A DNA stretch of 64,000 nucleotides from Ostrinia nubilalis (GCF_963855985.1 NC_087108.1:11364001-11428000), one strand, 5' to 3'; positions 1-11,289 are shown, numbered from the stretch's first letter. Numbers and translations: made by a program. The notes: generated by a model not told the origin, from the letters alone.

Positions 1-392
1 ACGACGTGAATAATGCTCTTTCCAAAGTATTAGACTGGTTTACAACTAATAATTTGTTATTAAACGCAAAAAAAACTAAATGTTTAAAATTCACTATGCC
101 TAATGTCAAACAAGTTAACACAAATATTACAGTAAATAATGAACGTATTGAACTGATAAACTCTACTGTTTTTCTAGGTATTACTCTAGATTGTAAATTA
201 CAATGGGGCCCCCATATTGCTGCCTTGGCGGGAAGACTTAGTTCAGCTGCCTTTGCGGTGAGAAAGATCAGAAACTTGACTGATGTTGAAACAGCAAGGC
301 TTGTATATTTTAGTTATTTTCATAGTATTATGTCTTATGGTCTTTTACTGTGGGGCTCAGCAGCAGACATAGAATCAATTTTTATTTTATAG
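1..392 (+). mobile_element. CR1/jockey-like LINE, C-terminal part of reverse transcriptase ORF (fragment)
   Basis: An open frame from position 6 encodes 128 residues of the region just after the catalytic palm of a non-LTR reverse transcriptase, including the stretches WFTTNNLLLNAKKTKC, FLGITLDCKLQWGPHI and YFSYFHSIMSYGLLLWGSAA. It matches closely, residue for residue over most of its length, the LINE at 46.3-48.0 kb in this window, so both belong to one family. The upstream part lies outside the window. The frame stops at 392 in sequence that does not continue the family, so the copy is truncated before the ORF end and 3' UTR. CR1/jockey assignment is from general resemblance. Confidence 0.8.
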
Positions 393-529
393 ATAGTTTT
401 TATTGGAAATCAACTATTTAAGTACGCGATTCTAGACTTAGCGCTCGGCGGCCGCTATATTCGGTTAAATAAGATTATGCCAAATGAGTTTCTGCGTAAT
501 GAGATTCTGCCAGATAGAGGGGGAGCCTA

Positions 530-677
530 AAGTTTCGCATAAATTATGTATGACAGGATTGTTCCCCTTTAAAAATTCTACAAAAAAGTCCGCGATTTGT
601 CTATCTTTTAAGGTCGGCTCACTGTAACCTTTTTTATGCTAACCAAATCTGTTTTAAAATAATGCATTATTTGCGGA
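530..677. repeat. Dispersed repeat, left part; inverted match to 37458-37600
   Basis: This stretch (GACAGGATTGTTCCCCTTT, GTCCGCGATTTGTCTATC, CTGTTTTAAAATAATGCATT) is the reverse complement of 37458-37600. The neighbouring part of the same repeat resumes at 1317-1440, so this copy is split by about 640 bp of inserted sequence. Confidence 0.75.
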
Positions 678-1316
678 GGTGTTTTCATAAACATGATATT
701 AATCCATATCCAAATAAATAAGTTATTCATCACAAGTATTTAATTTTAAACATACATGCCCTTTACTTCATTCGATTTCAATAAATATCTTAGAAGATAT
801 CGCAGTTTTAAAATAACATCGCAGCAAAATAATTATCAAGTACTAAGCGCGCCACTGATGGATCAACGCACAGCCTAAACATTCTAATAACAGAATAGCA
901 GAATCATCATATTTATAAGGTGCTCAATAGCACAAATTAATGCACACTTACTTATTTTCTTCTATTTTGTCAAATTTTGTAGTGAGTTGTAACGTTCGCC
1001 GTGGGCCACGCACTCCTCTTTCATGTTTTCTGCAGAATACCAGTGGCCGTAACGTGCTCTTCAGTACGTTATGACCTCATACTGAGCAGAGCAATTTGGT
1101 ACAATGTATTTTGCTTTTTAAGTTGATTATACTTATTGTTTAATTTTTTTGGTACCAAATAAATGTTTTTTCTTTCTTTCTTTCTTTCTTTCTTTCAATT
1201 AATGGAAGACGTGTTTCGTATTTTAGTGAAACTATGTATTTTTAGTGAAACTGTGTTAAAAAGGAGTAGAAAGTTATTTTAATGGTGATTTGCTTCTAAG
1301 TTGATATTAATTACTC
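678..1316 (+). mobile_element. Insertion splitting the dispersed repeat; contains a probable LINE 3' UTR tail
   Basis: The intact order of the host repeat at 37.3-37.6 kb shows these bases are additional. The end resembles a truncated LINE 3' UTR: a polyadenylation-like AATAAA at about 1158-1163 followed by a (TTTC)n run. No coding sequence was recognised. I could not fix a target-site duplication by eye. Confidence 0.5.
1168..1196. repeat. (TTTC)n microsatellite
   Basis: About seven tandem TTTC units directly follow an AATAAATG sequence, as expected of a simple-repeat LINE tail. Confidence 0.9.
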
Positions 1317-1440
1317 AATAGTGCATTTTCTTGACACACATGTCACGTTAAAGACTAGACACTCTAGGGGCTTCCACTTAGCCTCCGAGCGGGTGCCCGC
1401 TGCGTGCGCTCGCCTAATAATGCATAGTAATGCATGACTT
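1317..1440. repeat. Dispersed repeat, right part; inverted match to 37310-37450
   Basis: Contains CTCTAGGGGCTTCCACTTAG and GCTGCGTGCGCTCGCCTAA, the reverse complement of 37310-37450. With 530-677 it forms one repeat copy. Confidence 0.75.
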
Positions 1441-2325
1441 TTTGTCTTGTCCATGTTCATTTTAAGACCCACTTGTTGAGAGGCTCTACTGAGGCCATGG
1501 AGCATTGTGTTTAGGTCCTCCACGGTCTCAGCCATGATTACGATATCGTCCGCGAAACGAAGGTGGGTGATATACCTACTCGCCGTTGATATTTATGCCG
1601 AATCCGCTCCAGTCCAGAAGCTTGAAAACATCTTCCAGGGCGGTGGTGAACAGTTGCGGAGATATGACATCTCCCTGTCTCACCCCTCGCTGCAACTGGA
1701 TAGGTTTCGAGTTCTGATCCTGGAGGCGGAACGACATTGTGGCGTTTTCGTACAAGCCCTTCAGCGCTTCGATGTATCTATAGTCAATTTGGCACCGTTG
1801 GAGAGACTGTAGCACTACCCAGGTCTCGATCGAGTCGAAGGCTTTTTCATAGTCCACAAACGCCAGACAGAGTGGCTGATTATACTCCTCGGTCTTCTGT
1901 ATAATCTGCCGCAGCGTATGTATGTGGTCTATGGTACTATAGCCTTTCCGGAAACCGGCTTGTTCGGGAGGCTGGAAGTCGTCGAGCCTGCGTGCGAGAC
2001 GATTTGTGATGACTCTCGAAAAAAGCTTGTAGACATGGCTCAGAAGTGAGATGGGTCTATAATTTTTCAACAAGGTTTTGTCGCCTTTTATGAAGAAAAG
2101 TTTTTCCCTCGAGTATGACGGAATCGAACAGCCTCTGAAGAGCCTTTAGTACCGGGGTTCCGCCTGCTTTCAGAAGCTCAGCCGTGATTCCATCATCACC
2201 CGGTGCCTTGTTGTTTTTCAGCTGTTTGAAGTCCATTCTAATCTCGTACAGACTGACGTCCGGTATATCTTCGGTGTAGCGTTGGGTCAATCTAGCTCTT
2301 GGGTCTTCGGCTAGATTTGTGATAG
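1436..2325 (-). mobile_element. RTE-type LINE, reverse transcriptase core (degenerate fragment)
   Basis: On the minus strand three overlapping frames (2290-2057, 2073-1576, 1535-1436) encode consecutive parts of a non-LTR reverse transcriptase: [48 protein letters not shown], the block [13 protein letters not shown], and FADD followed by IVIMAETVEDLN. Frame changes near 2060 and 1560 show it is no longer translatable as one protein. The sequence matches the copies at 13.0, 22.3 and 44.7 kb. The downstream thumb and C-terminus and the upstream endonuclease are absent. RTE clade is inferred from family resemblance. Confidence 0.85.
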
Positions 2326-2347
2326 GTGTACGTATACTCGTGTATAA

Positions 2348-2561
2348 AGGCCTATTCAGACCTAAGCGGTATTCGCTACCGTCTGCGGCAGAGAAAACCC
2401 AGTGGGTATGCGGTAATAATACTGTTCAGACCTAAGCGGTATTCGCTACCGTCTACCTATGTACCTCTACCCACAGCGGCAGCGAATATCGCTCAGGTCG
2501 CTCTAGCCGCGATACTTGATACTAAATACCTGAGCGAAACCCGCGTGGTATGTACCTCTAC
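2348..2561. mobile_element. PIF/Harbinger-like MITE, left part (split copy)
   Basis: Begins AGGCCTATTCAGACCTAAGC after a TAA trinucleotide and matches the intact copy at 21639-21825. An internal segment repeats the terminal sequence, so this copy has also been rearranged. The element is cut at 2561 by a hAT-like insertion and continues at 3943. Confidence 0.8.
2554..2561. repeat. 8-bp target-site duplication, left (ACCTCTAC)
   Basis: ACCTCTAC occurs here and again at 3943-3950, immediately outside the inverted ends of the intervening element. The intact MITE at 21.6 kb has the octamer only once. Confidence 0.9.
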
Positions 2562-3942
2562 CTCAGATCATAGAAAGAGAATAGATATGAAGTCGCGCGT
2601 AACTACAACGAGAACCAGTGTCCCCACATTTCCCCCACCACAGCTCCCACACACACATTCAACTGTGTAAAAACAAAGCGACTGAGAGTCTACGACAACA
2701 TGTGCAACCGGCTTAAAAGTGCTGTGATTGGCCAGAAGGCGTGCCTTATGGCCAATCAATGGCCGCGTGACGTGACGCACACTTTGAAAAAAGCAATTAG
2801 AGAGAAGAAAGATAAAATGGAGTCGATAAGATATCGATACTTTAAATCCTGGGGGCAAGGCTCGAAATTGGTTTAAAAAATGCTTGTATGAAAACCTTTT
2901 TATTATTATACGTTATTATTATGTTCTTTAACGATTTTTGCATAAAGGAGTCAGTTCCATTTTGTATGGACGAAAAACTCAGAATCAATTATTGGGACTA
3001 AATGAAGTTACCTTAAATTAATTTACCCCAACCAAAGCTCAATGTCGTTATCGATGGAGTATAGAAGTTATAGACTGACAAAGTTTGTATGAAAAGTCAT
3101 GGGTTAAGTAGGTACTTGCGATTTTTACCAGTATTTACAATATTGGTAATATATTATTATTTACTTTAATAATAATAACAGGATCACTGTAATTATTATT
3201 AACTACTATCGCGCATTAACTTTTTAATTATGGCGAAATTCGTACCGCCTATGTTTATCAAAAATAATGCCTATATTAGGCTTTCAACTAGCTCTTATAG
3301 TAATTAAATAGTTGACAGTTACTAATCCCTTCTACTATTGTTATTGTTTTTGTAAAAACTTAAAAATCGCAAGCAACTCATGATTTTTTCATTCAAAATT
3401 AGAAAATAGAAAATAATAATTTACTTCTATTTATCGATAATAGGAAACCGTATTAGAACACGAGCCCTGCACTATGTTACGACCGGCACATGCGGCCGTA
3501 CTGTGTATTTTCACGCGTCAGTGGATATCGGAAGAAATAAAATACATTGCGCAGTATAGTTACGCATGACATAAAGTGGTTGCTAACTAAATCGTCAATG
3601 TACAACGTGTTTGAATTTTTATCACCACTAATTTCGATATCGCAGTAAATGTCACGGCACTGAATTCGTTCGTAAAAATGTTTAGTTTTTTTTATTTATA
3701 AGCAAAATACCAATGGATTTGCAATACTTACATGTGGTAAATGACTTCATTGTTCCTGTAGTTCTTCGTTTCACTTATGTTATTGCACGTTACGACGCAT
3801 TATCCAACAATATCGGAGAACATTTCCTCAGTACGACTGAATCGCGACTAACCTGGCGTCGCGGGCGATGTTCGTTTCTGGGCATATCGCGGAGACACGC
3901 GCCACGCCCCCGTTTCACATCTATTCCCTTCTATGATCTGAG
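2562..3942. mobile_element. hAT-like non-autonomous element (1381 bp) nested in a MITE
   Basis: The termini are inverted: CTCAGATCATAGAA at 2562 and its near-complement ending CTATGATCTGAG at 3942, with the similarity reaching into GAATAGAT. An 8-bp duplication (ACCTCTAC) flanks it, the size typical of hAT transposition. No transposase-like reading frame is present, so it is non-autonomous or decayed. The TIR start differs from the common hAT CAG start, so superfamily is an inference from duplication length. Confidence 0.8.
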
Positions 3943-3990
3943 ACCTCTACCCACAGCGGCAACGAATATCGCTCAGGTTTGAATAGGCCT
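3943..3990. mobile_element. PIF/Harbinger-like MITE, right part
   Basis: Continues the MITE interrupted at 2561 and ends GAATAGGCCT, the inverted partner of the left end. It is followed by TTA; the intact copy has TAA on both sides. Confidence 0.8.
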
Positions 3991-4114
3991 TTATTGTCCG
4001 TAGAACTTCTCAACTTCTTCCAATAACGTAATAAATAAGATTTGTATATTTTATAAGTATTCAAACATTTAGATAATAACGTTAAAACCGTATAAAAATC
4101 CTATGAGACCGTTT

Positions 4115-4240
4115 TCGACTTCTACGCGGACGAAGTCGCGGGCAAAAGCTATTTGTAAAATAATTAGACTAAATTATTAAAAATGCCTGACCCAAAGTCA
4201 TTATTCCACGCGGACGAAGTCGCGGGCACAGCTAGTATTA
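4115..4240. repeat. Two ends of lepidopteran-type dispersed repeats (GCGGACGAAGTCGCGGGC)
   Basis: The motif ACGCGGACGAAGTCGCGGGC appears twice, followed by AAAAGCTA and ACAGCTAGTA, typical outer ends of short interspersed repeats seen throughout this window. Most of each body is missing. Confidence 0.6.
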
Positions 4241-4420
4241 TTATAATCTGTTCATTTTAGTAAATAACTCTTGTAATGGCAGCTTGTTTATTAAGAACAT
4301 AATTATGTATTATGTCTGTTAGTGATATGGCAAATCTGTAAATTGTAGTTGTTGCGCTAATAATACTTAGTAAACAATTAAATAAAATTATAATAGTCGG
4401 TGTAGTTCTTGCAACTCACG

Positions 4421-4930
4421 AAGACGAGTGAGCTTGCCTTGTTATTGTGTACGTGTTCGTTCGTTCGTTCGTTTCAGCCAAAATGACGTCCACTGCTGGA
4501 CAAAGGCCTCTGTGTACGTGTACATGCACGTAACTATATTGTAATGTCTATCAAAACTTTTGAACAACGAACAGTAGCGAGCCACCACACACGTAAAGCT
4601 CACTCGCCTTTGTGAATTGGAACAACTATAATTCGGTTGGACCGATGAGATGGTCAGAAACGGTGAGGAAGCCGGTGGGCGGACGCATAGTGCGGTCCAC
4701 GCAGCTTATGACCGCAGTCTGTGGAGGAGGAACTTTAATTTATTGTGGTCGCGATCCTCATCAGTGAGGGACCGAGGAAGAAGAATTATAGTAAGTAGGT
4801 ACCTATAATAGAGGCCACGTATCAGCAAGCAAGAACAGGGTACGACGTCCAGGTACAAGGTGGACAGATGACCTTATAAAAGCAAGAAAGCGGCATAAGT
4901 TTAGGCCTACGTCCTGTCATCCTGTGGCTG
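4421..4930. repeat. Mosaic of short RTE 3' fragments and another dispersed repeat
   Basis: 4477-4512 matches the reverse complement of the RTE 3' end (TGACGTCCACTGCTGGACAA). 4660-4790 (TATGACCGCAGTCTGTGGAG, GAGGGACCGAGGAAGAAG) recurs at 33828-33910. 4850-4890 resembles a decayed RTE C-terminal region on the plus strand (GTACAAGGTGGACAGATGAC). Confidence 0.55.
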
Positions 4931-5059
4931 AAATTATGATTATGAGATTAAAATATTAGTTTTTATTTTTAAAAAAGTACAAAATAAGTAATAATACTAT
5001 TAGTGCTTTTATAAAGTAAGGTAAATAGTACAGTAGTGGTAAGTAAGATACAGTTGACA

Positions 5060-5720
5060 GCACATCAGACGTTACATTTTTGTTGTAAAATCGCCTCTTT
5101 TACTAAGGACATAAGGCCACCATATTACAGCTTGATGTGCCGTCGCGTCGTCTGTAATATGGTAATTATGCTGGTTCTCGTCCAATTAGCGGAGTTGCCA
5201 GCTTTGTGATGCGAAATGAATATCTTGAAATACCCTTAAATATATGTGTCATATGTCGTTTTAGTCCTTATAGTATAGTCTACTTTACGTTAATATTACA
5301 TGAGAATAAGTAAATATCACGGTTTTTTTTATAAAAAATATTTTATGCAAAAGAGGTGATTTCGCTAGTTTTCGTCCAAAAAACAGTGTAGAAAAAAGAG
5401 TGCAGTTGCATTATTGAGTCAAAACCAATTCTACAATACAGTAACTATGCATTGTGGTATATTATTTGAAAGGTAATATTGTTAGCTTTCAAATGATATC
5501 AAATAGATATAAATAAATTTCTTACCTTAATTTAGGGAATTATTGCAATAGGTCGAAGAACAAATGGACGAAAACTAATCTACCGTAATAGCTAATTTTA
5601 ATTTTCGCCCACCCCAGTGCCTGTTCATGGAGTCATGGACGAAAACACAACAACATTTAAAGCTGTTTTTAGTTTTCGTCCACGTCTTTTTAACGGTTTT
5701 TATGGGTGTTTTTTGTCGAT
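5060..5720. repeat. Element with repeated AGTTTTCGTCCA motif (boundaries uncertain)
   Basis: Variants of AGTTTTCGTCCA occur at about 5172, 5367 and 5671 on the plus strand and inverted at 5565 and 5636, with a weaker one at 5600. Inverted CCATATTACAG/CTGTAATATGG lies at 5112/5151. No coding sequence. I could not find clean termini or a duplication. Confidence 0.5.
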
Positions 5721-5769
5721 AAAAATAGGTCTAGTTTCACCTAATTTCATATGTGCACTTTATCGTGAC

Positions 5770-5925
5770 TCACACTGTATAGCCTAAAGCCTTCAGGGAC
5801 TAACGGGCTATCCAACACAAAAAGAATTTTTCAAATCGGTCCAGTAGTTCCTGAGATTACCGCGTTCAACTAAACAAACAAACAAACTCTTCATTAGCTT
5901 TATAATATTATATATAAGTATATAG
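5770..5925. repeat. Dispersed repeat tail shared with 37705-37850
   Basis: Contains AGCCTAAAGCCTTCAGGGAC and AAATCGGTCCAGTAGTTCCT, ending in (AAAC)n and an AT-rich TTTATAATATTA tail. A near-identical stretch lies at 37705-37850. Confidence 0.75.
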
Positions 5926-5936
5926 ATATATACATA

Positions 5937-6406
5937 CAGGGTGGAATTTTGTAATGCCACCTGGAGGGAAAGTACTCTTAATATTATAGATAGAACATTT
6001 TTCGCAAAGAAAACATTCCTTTATTTTTGAAAAGAAATAGAACTGCATTCAAAGATTTCCAAAAATTTGCTTGCCACACCTGGGAATCGAGCCAACTAAA
6101 ATCTGTTAAAAATTACACCCTGTATTTTTATTACATCGATCGTTAGGATTAAGTATAAGAATGAAATCTCTCTAACAAACTTGATAAATCAAATGAAAGG
6201 AAAACCATGAAAAAATCTTAAATTATTTTAATTAATGTACAGAAAATTGTATGGTATGGTAGTGAATTTTCGAAAAAAATTCGAAAATCTTTGAATGCAG
6301 TTCACTTTCTTTTAAAAAATAAAGGAATGTTTTCTTTGAGTAAAATTTTCTGTGTACAGTATTAAGAGTACTTTCCCTCCAGGTGGCATTACAAAATTCC
6401 ACCCTG
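5937..6406. mobile_element. Foldback element with CAGGGTGG termini (470 bp)
   Basis: Ends CAGGGTGGAATTTTGTAATG and its inverse CATTACAAAATTCCACCCTG form the tips of arms of roughly 120 bp with some mismatches. TA lies on both sides, consistent with a TA target duplication. No reading frame. One of several CAGG-ended palindromic elements here. Confidence 0.85.
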
Positions 6407-6589
6407 TATAATGAATGAAAATAATGTGTGCATCGTTATTTATACACGCGCGATGTCACTGGGGTGACCATAATGTGTTTTAAATTGTAAGAGAATTAAT
6501 CTGATAGATAGAATTTTTGTGGATGATAGAGAAAATGGAAAATGGAAGCACAAAAGATTCCAGTGGATCGGGGTGCACTACGCAAAGAC

Positions 6590-6852
6590 AAGACGCAAAG
6601 GCATGGCTCTATAAAAGACAAGTTAGATTTAGAGACATTAATACGATGATGACTTATGGCTCGGAAACGTGGCCTCTCACTATAGGCCTTATACAGAAGC
6701 TCAAAGTTGCACAGCGTGCTATGGAGAGGGCTATGCTCAGTGTTTCTTTACGAGATCGAATCAGAAATGAGGAGATCCGTAAACGAACTAAAGTCGCTGA
6801 CATAGCCCGACGGATTAGCAAGCTGAAGTGGCAATGGGCAGGGCACATAGTA
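6590..6852 (+). mobile_element. RTE-type LINE, C-terminal region, left part of a split copy
   Basis: Plus-strand frame containing YGSETWPLTIGLIQKLKVAQ, RAMERAMLSVSLRDRIRNEE and RISKLKWQWAGHIV, the region after the RT domain of the window's RTE family. The frame is cut after AGHIV by an insertion and continues at 7828. The copy is 5' truncated near 6640. Confidence 0.85.
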
Positions 6853-7827
6853 GGGGGAGTCCGGGAGAGTCTACCCGCCTTCCACTAAAATGCTCATAAA
6901 TATTTATATACTTACAAATAGCTATTTTTTATTAATTATATCTTTAGCTAGGTACGTTATTTAGGTATATTTTCTTCTAAGAAAGTTTAATATATCATTA
7001 TTAGTTTAAAAGTAATTAACAATTTTAACCAAAGTGATATTTGGCTAATATCTCCCGCTTGGGGGGGAGACTTGACCCCCCAAGTAGGGAGCCTTTACCC
7101 GGGTTTAAAAATAAGCAAAATAATCACTAAAAATTATAATACTATAAAGAAATTTAATCTTCTTGAATGAAAATGTGTCAAAATTTAATTCTTTGAGGTT
7201 TTAAAAAAAAATCAGCAACGTTTTATCTATTAAAACTGGTTGATCTGGATAAACTGGTTTCTACTGGGGCAACACTTCTAATAATTTTCCTTTTTTATGT
7301 TTCAACCTATAGCATTTCTTATTACTGACAGATCTAAATTGCTCCTGTTTCTAGATGTTCCTTTTTATATTTGAAAGGCATTTTGTATGATTATCTGCAA
7401 TAAAAGTACCAGATTACCCTGGGTAAAGTCTCCTCCCGATGCCAGGATAATGTCTCCCACCCCAGGCCAAGCTGTCCATTATTACATTTTTATAAAAAAC
7501 TATAACACTTAAGTAAAAACTGTCTACCGTAAATGGAACTAGGATAATTACATTTACGATGTATATAAATGACATGCTGGAATCTATTCATAGTAAACAA
7601 CTGAAATCAAATATCGAAAATTGAAAAAAGTTACTTTTTGGGCTCGAAAATGTGTTATCACTTGTCACTCCTAAACCAAACTGCCAATCGCAACGGAAAT
7701 GCGTGAGCGAGGTGGGACGCGCCTATGGAGTCTAAGAAGTGTGGCTACGTCGCAATATTTAGTTCCATAAAAATTCTATGAGCAGTGGCTATTGTCTCCC
7801 ACCTGCTAAACTGTCCCGGACTCCCCC
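6853..7827. mobile_element. TA-flanked TIR element (975 bp) inside an RTE copy
   Basis: Ends GGGGGAGTCCGGGAGAG and CTGTCCCGGACTCCCCC are inverted with one mismatch in 17. TA flanks both sides; removing the element and one TA restores the RTE reading frame seen in the copy at 20.0-20.4 kb. No transposase. A motif related to the ends, GTCTCCC or GGGAGAC, recurs inside at about 7047, 7069, 7428, 7451 and 7794. The TA duplication suggests a Tc1/mariner-type mechanism, an inference. Confidence 0.9.
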
Positions 7828-8062
7828 TACGCAAAACTGACGGCCGATGGGGCAGCAAGGTCCTGGAATGGAGGCCGCGTACCGGAAAACACAGCGTGGG
7901 ACGTCCACCCACAAGGTGGACCGACGACATCATAAAGGTAGCAGGGAAGCGCTGGACGCAGGCCGCTACCAAGCGATCAACATGGAAAGCATTGCGGGAG
8001 GCCTATGTTCAGCAGTGGACATCCTATGGCTGAAATGAAGATGAATGATGATTGACACATGA
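7828..8062 (+). mobile_element. RTE-type LINE, C-terminal end and 3' tail, right part of split copy
   Basis: Continues the protein at RKTDGRW, then VLEWRPRTGKHSVGRPPTRW and WTDDII, ends EAYVQQWTSYG and stop, followed by an ATG-rich tail (GAAGATGAATGATGATTGA), the usual RTE 3' terminus. Confidence 0.9.
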
Positions 8063-9520
8063 ATGGATGCAGGCACCTTCCAACCGGACCATTCAGAAAG
8101 TATTGGAAGAGGACTCCGGGCTTTTAACTGTGGACATTCTTTGACTAAAATGATGTTGAAAAAGGAAACTAAGTGATGAACTATGAGCCCAAAATAATTA
8201 TAGCCAATATTAAGCGATTGAGTAATTTTGTCCTTTCAAATATCTTGATAATATGGACACCGTAGACAAATTATAAAAAATATCTTATAGATAGCAAATT
8301 GTTTTTATGATAACGAGCTATAGCGTTGTCTTTTGCTTGTTTACAAGATTTATTTATTTTATTTATTTTTGTTTCAGTACTGAACCATAGCGATGCTATC
8401 TGGTAGGTACATACCGACATAATTGCTTACTATTCGACACACTAATATACTCAACATCAAATAAACCGCACCTTCCGCGACGCGAACTTTAACGATTTCC
8501 TTCTGACTCAATCATGGTACCCCAACAATATTGGTGTTATTTGAAAGCCCAATAAATATCCTTAAAGAAAAACACATTTAATTTCTTAATAAATGATTAA
8601 CATATACCATAAATGTGACTTGAAAAAATACCTCACTTTGGGCCCACCTATGGGATCAATTAGACCAATTTTTATGGTTATAAAACCAAATAATGATCAC
8701 ACGTGTCCTCTTTAACAGATAGATAGCGATTAATCCCAACTTAACAGTTTTATAGCCATAAAAGTTGGCTCTAGCGTAACTACCTATTTTTTGAAGAAGT
8801 GACTCTGGATCCTTCTAAAGACACATTTTTGGGGTAAAAACCTTTCCTTTAATGAAATGAAGGTTAGAACTAGGCTTTTAAATGGTTCCAATATTGGTGG
8901 GAAGTGGGGATGCATACGTTTGAAAATGCTTGTCGCGGGAGGTGCGATTTATTTGATGTCGAGTGTATTTTTACAAATAAATATTTGTATAACCATTAAG
9001 CTAATAAAGTGCATTTATTTTGATATTACTTATGAATATATGAATAATAATAAAGTACCATAATAATACGCGCACTTAGTATTAGCACAATCGCAATATT
9101 AAAATCTGTTTTTGTACAATCTATCGTAAATATCTCAAGTCATAAAGTTTAACTTTTGAATCCTGCAAGTCACGAAAAGTTGCTAGAAATATGTTTACGT
9201 TTCGATATAGATAATTACGGGGCTACTGCGCAACAAAATATAGACGAGGGCACATTAAGCTAACTGTAGGTCTTTATGTAGTTTTTATTAAGGTTAAAAT
9301 TAGCACTTATACCTTATGGGAGGATTAACTTTGAAATCCGGCTACGAGCATTCGCAATTTAAGGTCATTAACCTTTTTTTTTGTTAATTTTAAAATTACT
9401 AAATTAGTCCAGAAAACAAAACACCACTCATAATGCAATTAGCTTCACAAAAACTCGCCAATAGCAGTTTCCTTTCTTTGAGTTAGTACCCAGCTATGAG
9501 TTAGTTAGCTGTTCGTTCTT
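8063..9520. other. No gene recognised
   Basis: AT-rich, with only short unconvincing open frames. I see no coding pattern, strong inverted repeat or match to the other families of this window. Confidence 0.5.
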
Positions 9521-9705
9521 TTCAGCCGAATGGCGTCCGCTTCTGGACAAAGGCATCCCCCAAGGATTTCCACAAAGACAAAGAGAGGCCTGCCCACACT
9601 ACGTCTTTCGCCACTCGAGAACTTTCTGCCCCAGCGGTCATCAGCTCTGCGAGCTATGTGCCTGATTTTAGCGATTCTGCGGGCTATGTCCTATGTCTTA
9701 GCTGT
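9521..9705 (-). mobile_element. RTE-type LINE 3' fragment with internal deletions
   Basis: Reads as the reverse complement of the RTE 3' end (TTTCAGCCGAATGGCG, CTGGACAAAGGCATCCCCCA, GCCTGCCCACACTACGTC, ACTCGAGAACTTTCTGCCCC), with pieces missing compared with the 44.1 kb copy. Confidence 0.8.
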
Positions 9706-9921
9706 TCACATTAAAATAAATTAGGAATGTCGGTAGAAAACCAGAATAATTACATAATTGTAGTAGATACTAAAGTGTAAGTTTAGGTATTCTTAGGAAA
9801 AATATTGAAATAAGACGATTTTTGTAAGTAGGAAGGTAATTATTTGAACAAACTTTAATTATGGTACCTATTATTCAATATCACGATAATATTAAAGATT
9901 ACCTATATAAAAATACTAGCT

Positions 9922-10135
9922 TTCCGCCCGCGGCTTCGCCCGCGTGGAATTTTGTCTGTCACAGAAAAACTTTATCGCGCGCGTCCCTGTTTCAAAAACC
10001 GGGATAAAAACTATCCTATGTTCTTTCCCGGGACTCAAACTATCTCTATGCCAAATTTCATCAAAATCGGTTGCGAGGTTTAAGCGGGAAAGCGTAACAG
10101 ACAGACAGAGTTACTTTCGCATTTATAATATTAGT
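9922..10135. repeat. Lepidopteran-type dispersed repeat, complete-looking copy
   Basis: Runs from TTCCGCCCGCGGCTTCGCCC to TTTCGCATTTATAATATTAG through CGGGACTCAAACTATCTCTA. The same order is found at 15862-16086. A 3' CAGACAGACAGAG precedes the AT-rich end. Class (SINE-like or other) not determined. Confidence 0.75.
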
Positions 10136-10753
10136 TGGGATAACTATGTTTTAAATTTTTGGATTTTATCAGTAAATGTACCTAATTTTGAAAGTCAAAT
10201 GAATGACTTTACATATATCAACAGAGTAGCTAGGCGAGTAATTGATTGTGTCTGCATGAAGTTGAACGCGATACAGCAAAAAAGTCTGGGATAAATGTCG
10301 TCTACCGCTGGGCCTCCATTGGATTATGATGGGAGATTTTTGCCATAATTGCCACGTTTGGCAGACGGACTCGCAAATTGCCGTGGTAATGGTAAGATAG
10401 TTCTGCCCCTTCGTCGGGAATCTAGTGATAATATAATAGATGAATAGGCCGTAGAAAATAACGTTTAGTAAGTAGGTACCTAAAGTTTTTGTAGCTTTTT
10501 AGCACCGCCTACTCAATATCTCTGTTTTGTTCAAAGTCAGCTGGTAGAGAATGACTTCTGGCATTAAGCTCGCCTTTTTGTACGGAACATTATTATGTGT
10601 GTGCAATAAAGTCTTTAAATAAATAAGTATTATAATATGATTATTGTAATAATTCATCTAAAGATGCCAGTCATCCTTACTCGTATGTTGCAAGTCATGT
10701 GTGGCACATGCGTGTAAATCTTGAAACAACAACATCATATTTAATATCAGTGC
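10136..10753. other. No gene recognised
   Basis: Non-coding by eye. 10270-10430 (AAATGTCGTCTACCGCTGGG) resembles debris of a dispersed repeat; nothing else stands out. Confidence 0.4.
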
Positions 10754-10945
10754 ACTGTTGCACTGTTGAAAACACGTGTAAATTAAATTATTTAGTGCGA
10801 TGGCCAATCAATAATTTATGTAAAACGTTAAAGATTTCCTGGCCTGGACTTGGTATTACATGGATCTCACAACTTTTTACCGTAGAACAACTGAGTTGCG
10901 AGACTTGGTTTTTTGACAAGTACCTACCTATTGTTTTTGATGGGA
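10754..10945. repeat. Inverted dispersed repeat, partner at 39540-39715
   Basis: ACACGTGTAAATTAAATTAT and the stretch containing CTCACAACTTTTTACCGTAG reappear as the reverse complement at 39.5-39.7 kb. Confidence 0.8.
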
Positions 10946-10973
10946 TCTCATTTCTTTTTGTATTTTGTAAACA

Positions 10974-11140
10974 GAGCCCCGATTACGGTAATTTTTAACG
11001 TCAACAATCCAGACACGCTTCTCGATTCTGCGATACGATTGGTCGTTCAACAGCGTACGTCAGCTGTTTTGACCAATCGTATCGCAGAATCAGAAACGCG
11101 TCTGGATTGTAGACGTTAAAAGTTACCGTAATCGGGGCTC
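10974..11140. mobile_element. Palindromic foldback MITE (167 bp)
   Basis: Arms of about 70 bp, GAGCCCCGATTACGGTAA… and …TTACCGTAATCGGGGCTC, meet near a short spacer at 11052-11070. Partial copies lie at 35985-36045 and 36265-36350. No clear target duplication. Confidence 0.85.
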
Positions 11141-11289
11141 AGTTCTACTTTTTTCCTTTTCGGTACCTTCTACTTATTGTATGTATATCTAACCAGCAAC
11201 GAATTTTCTTAAAGTCCTCTCTCTGACTTATGAAATTTTCTTATTTTTGTAGGTAGCCTTCCGTTTTCTCTTTTCCGGTTCTACTTCTT

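Noticed and set aside
1507..1812. Plus-strand open frames opposite the RTE copies (also at 13528-13957, 20073-20428, 21999-22501, 44043-44690)
   Set aside because: They are antisense shadows of the RTE coding sequence; the minus-strand frames carry the recognisable RT motifs.
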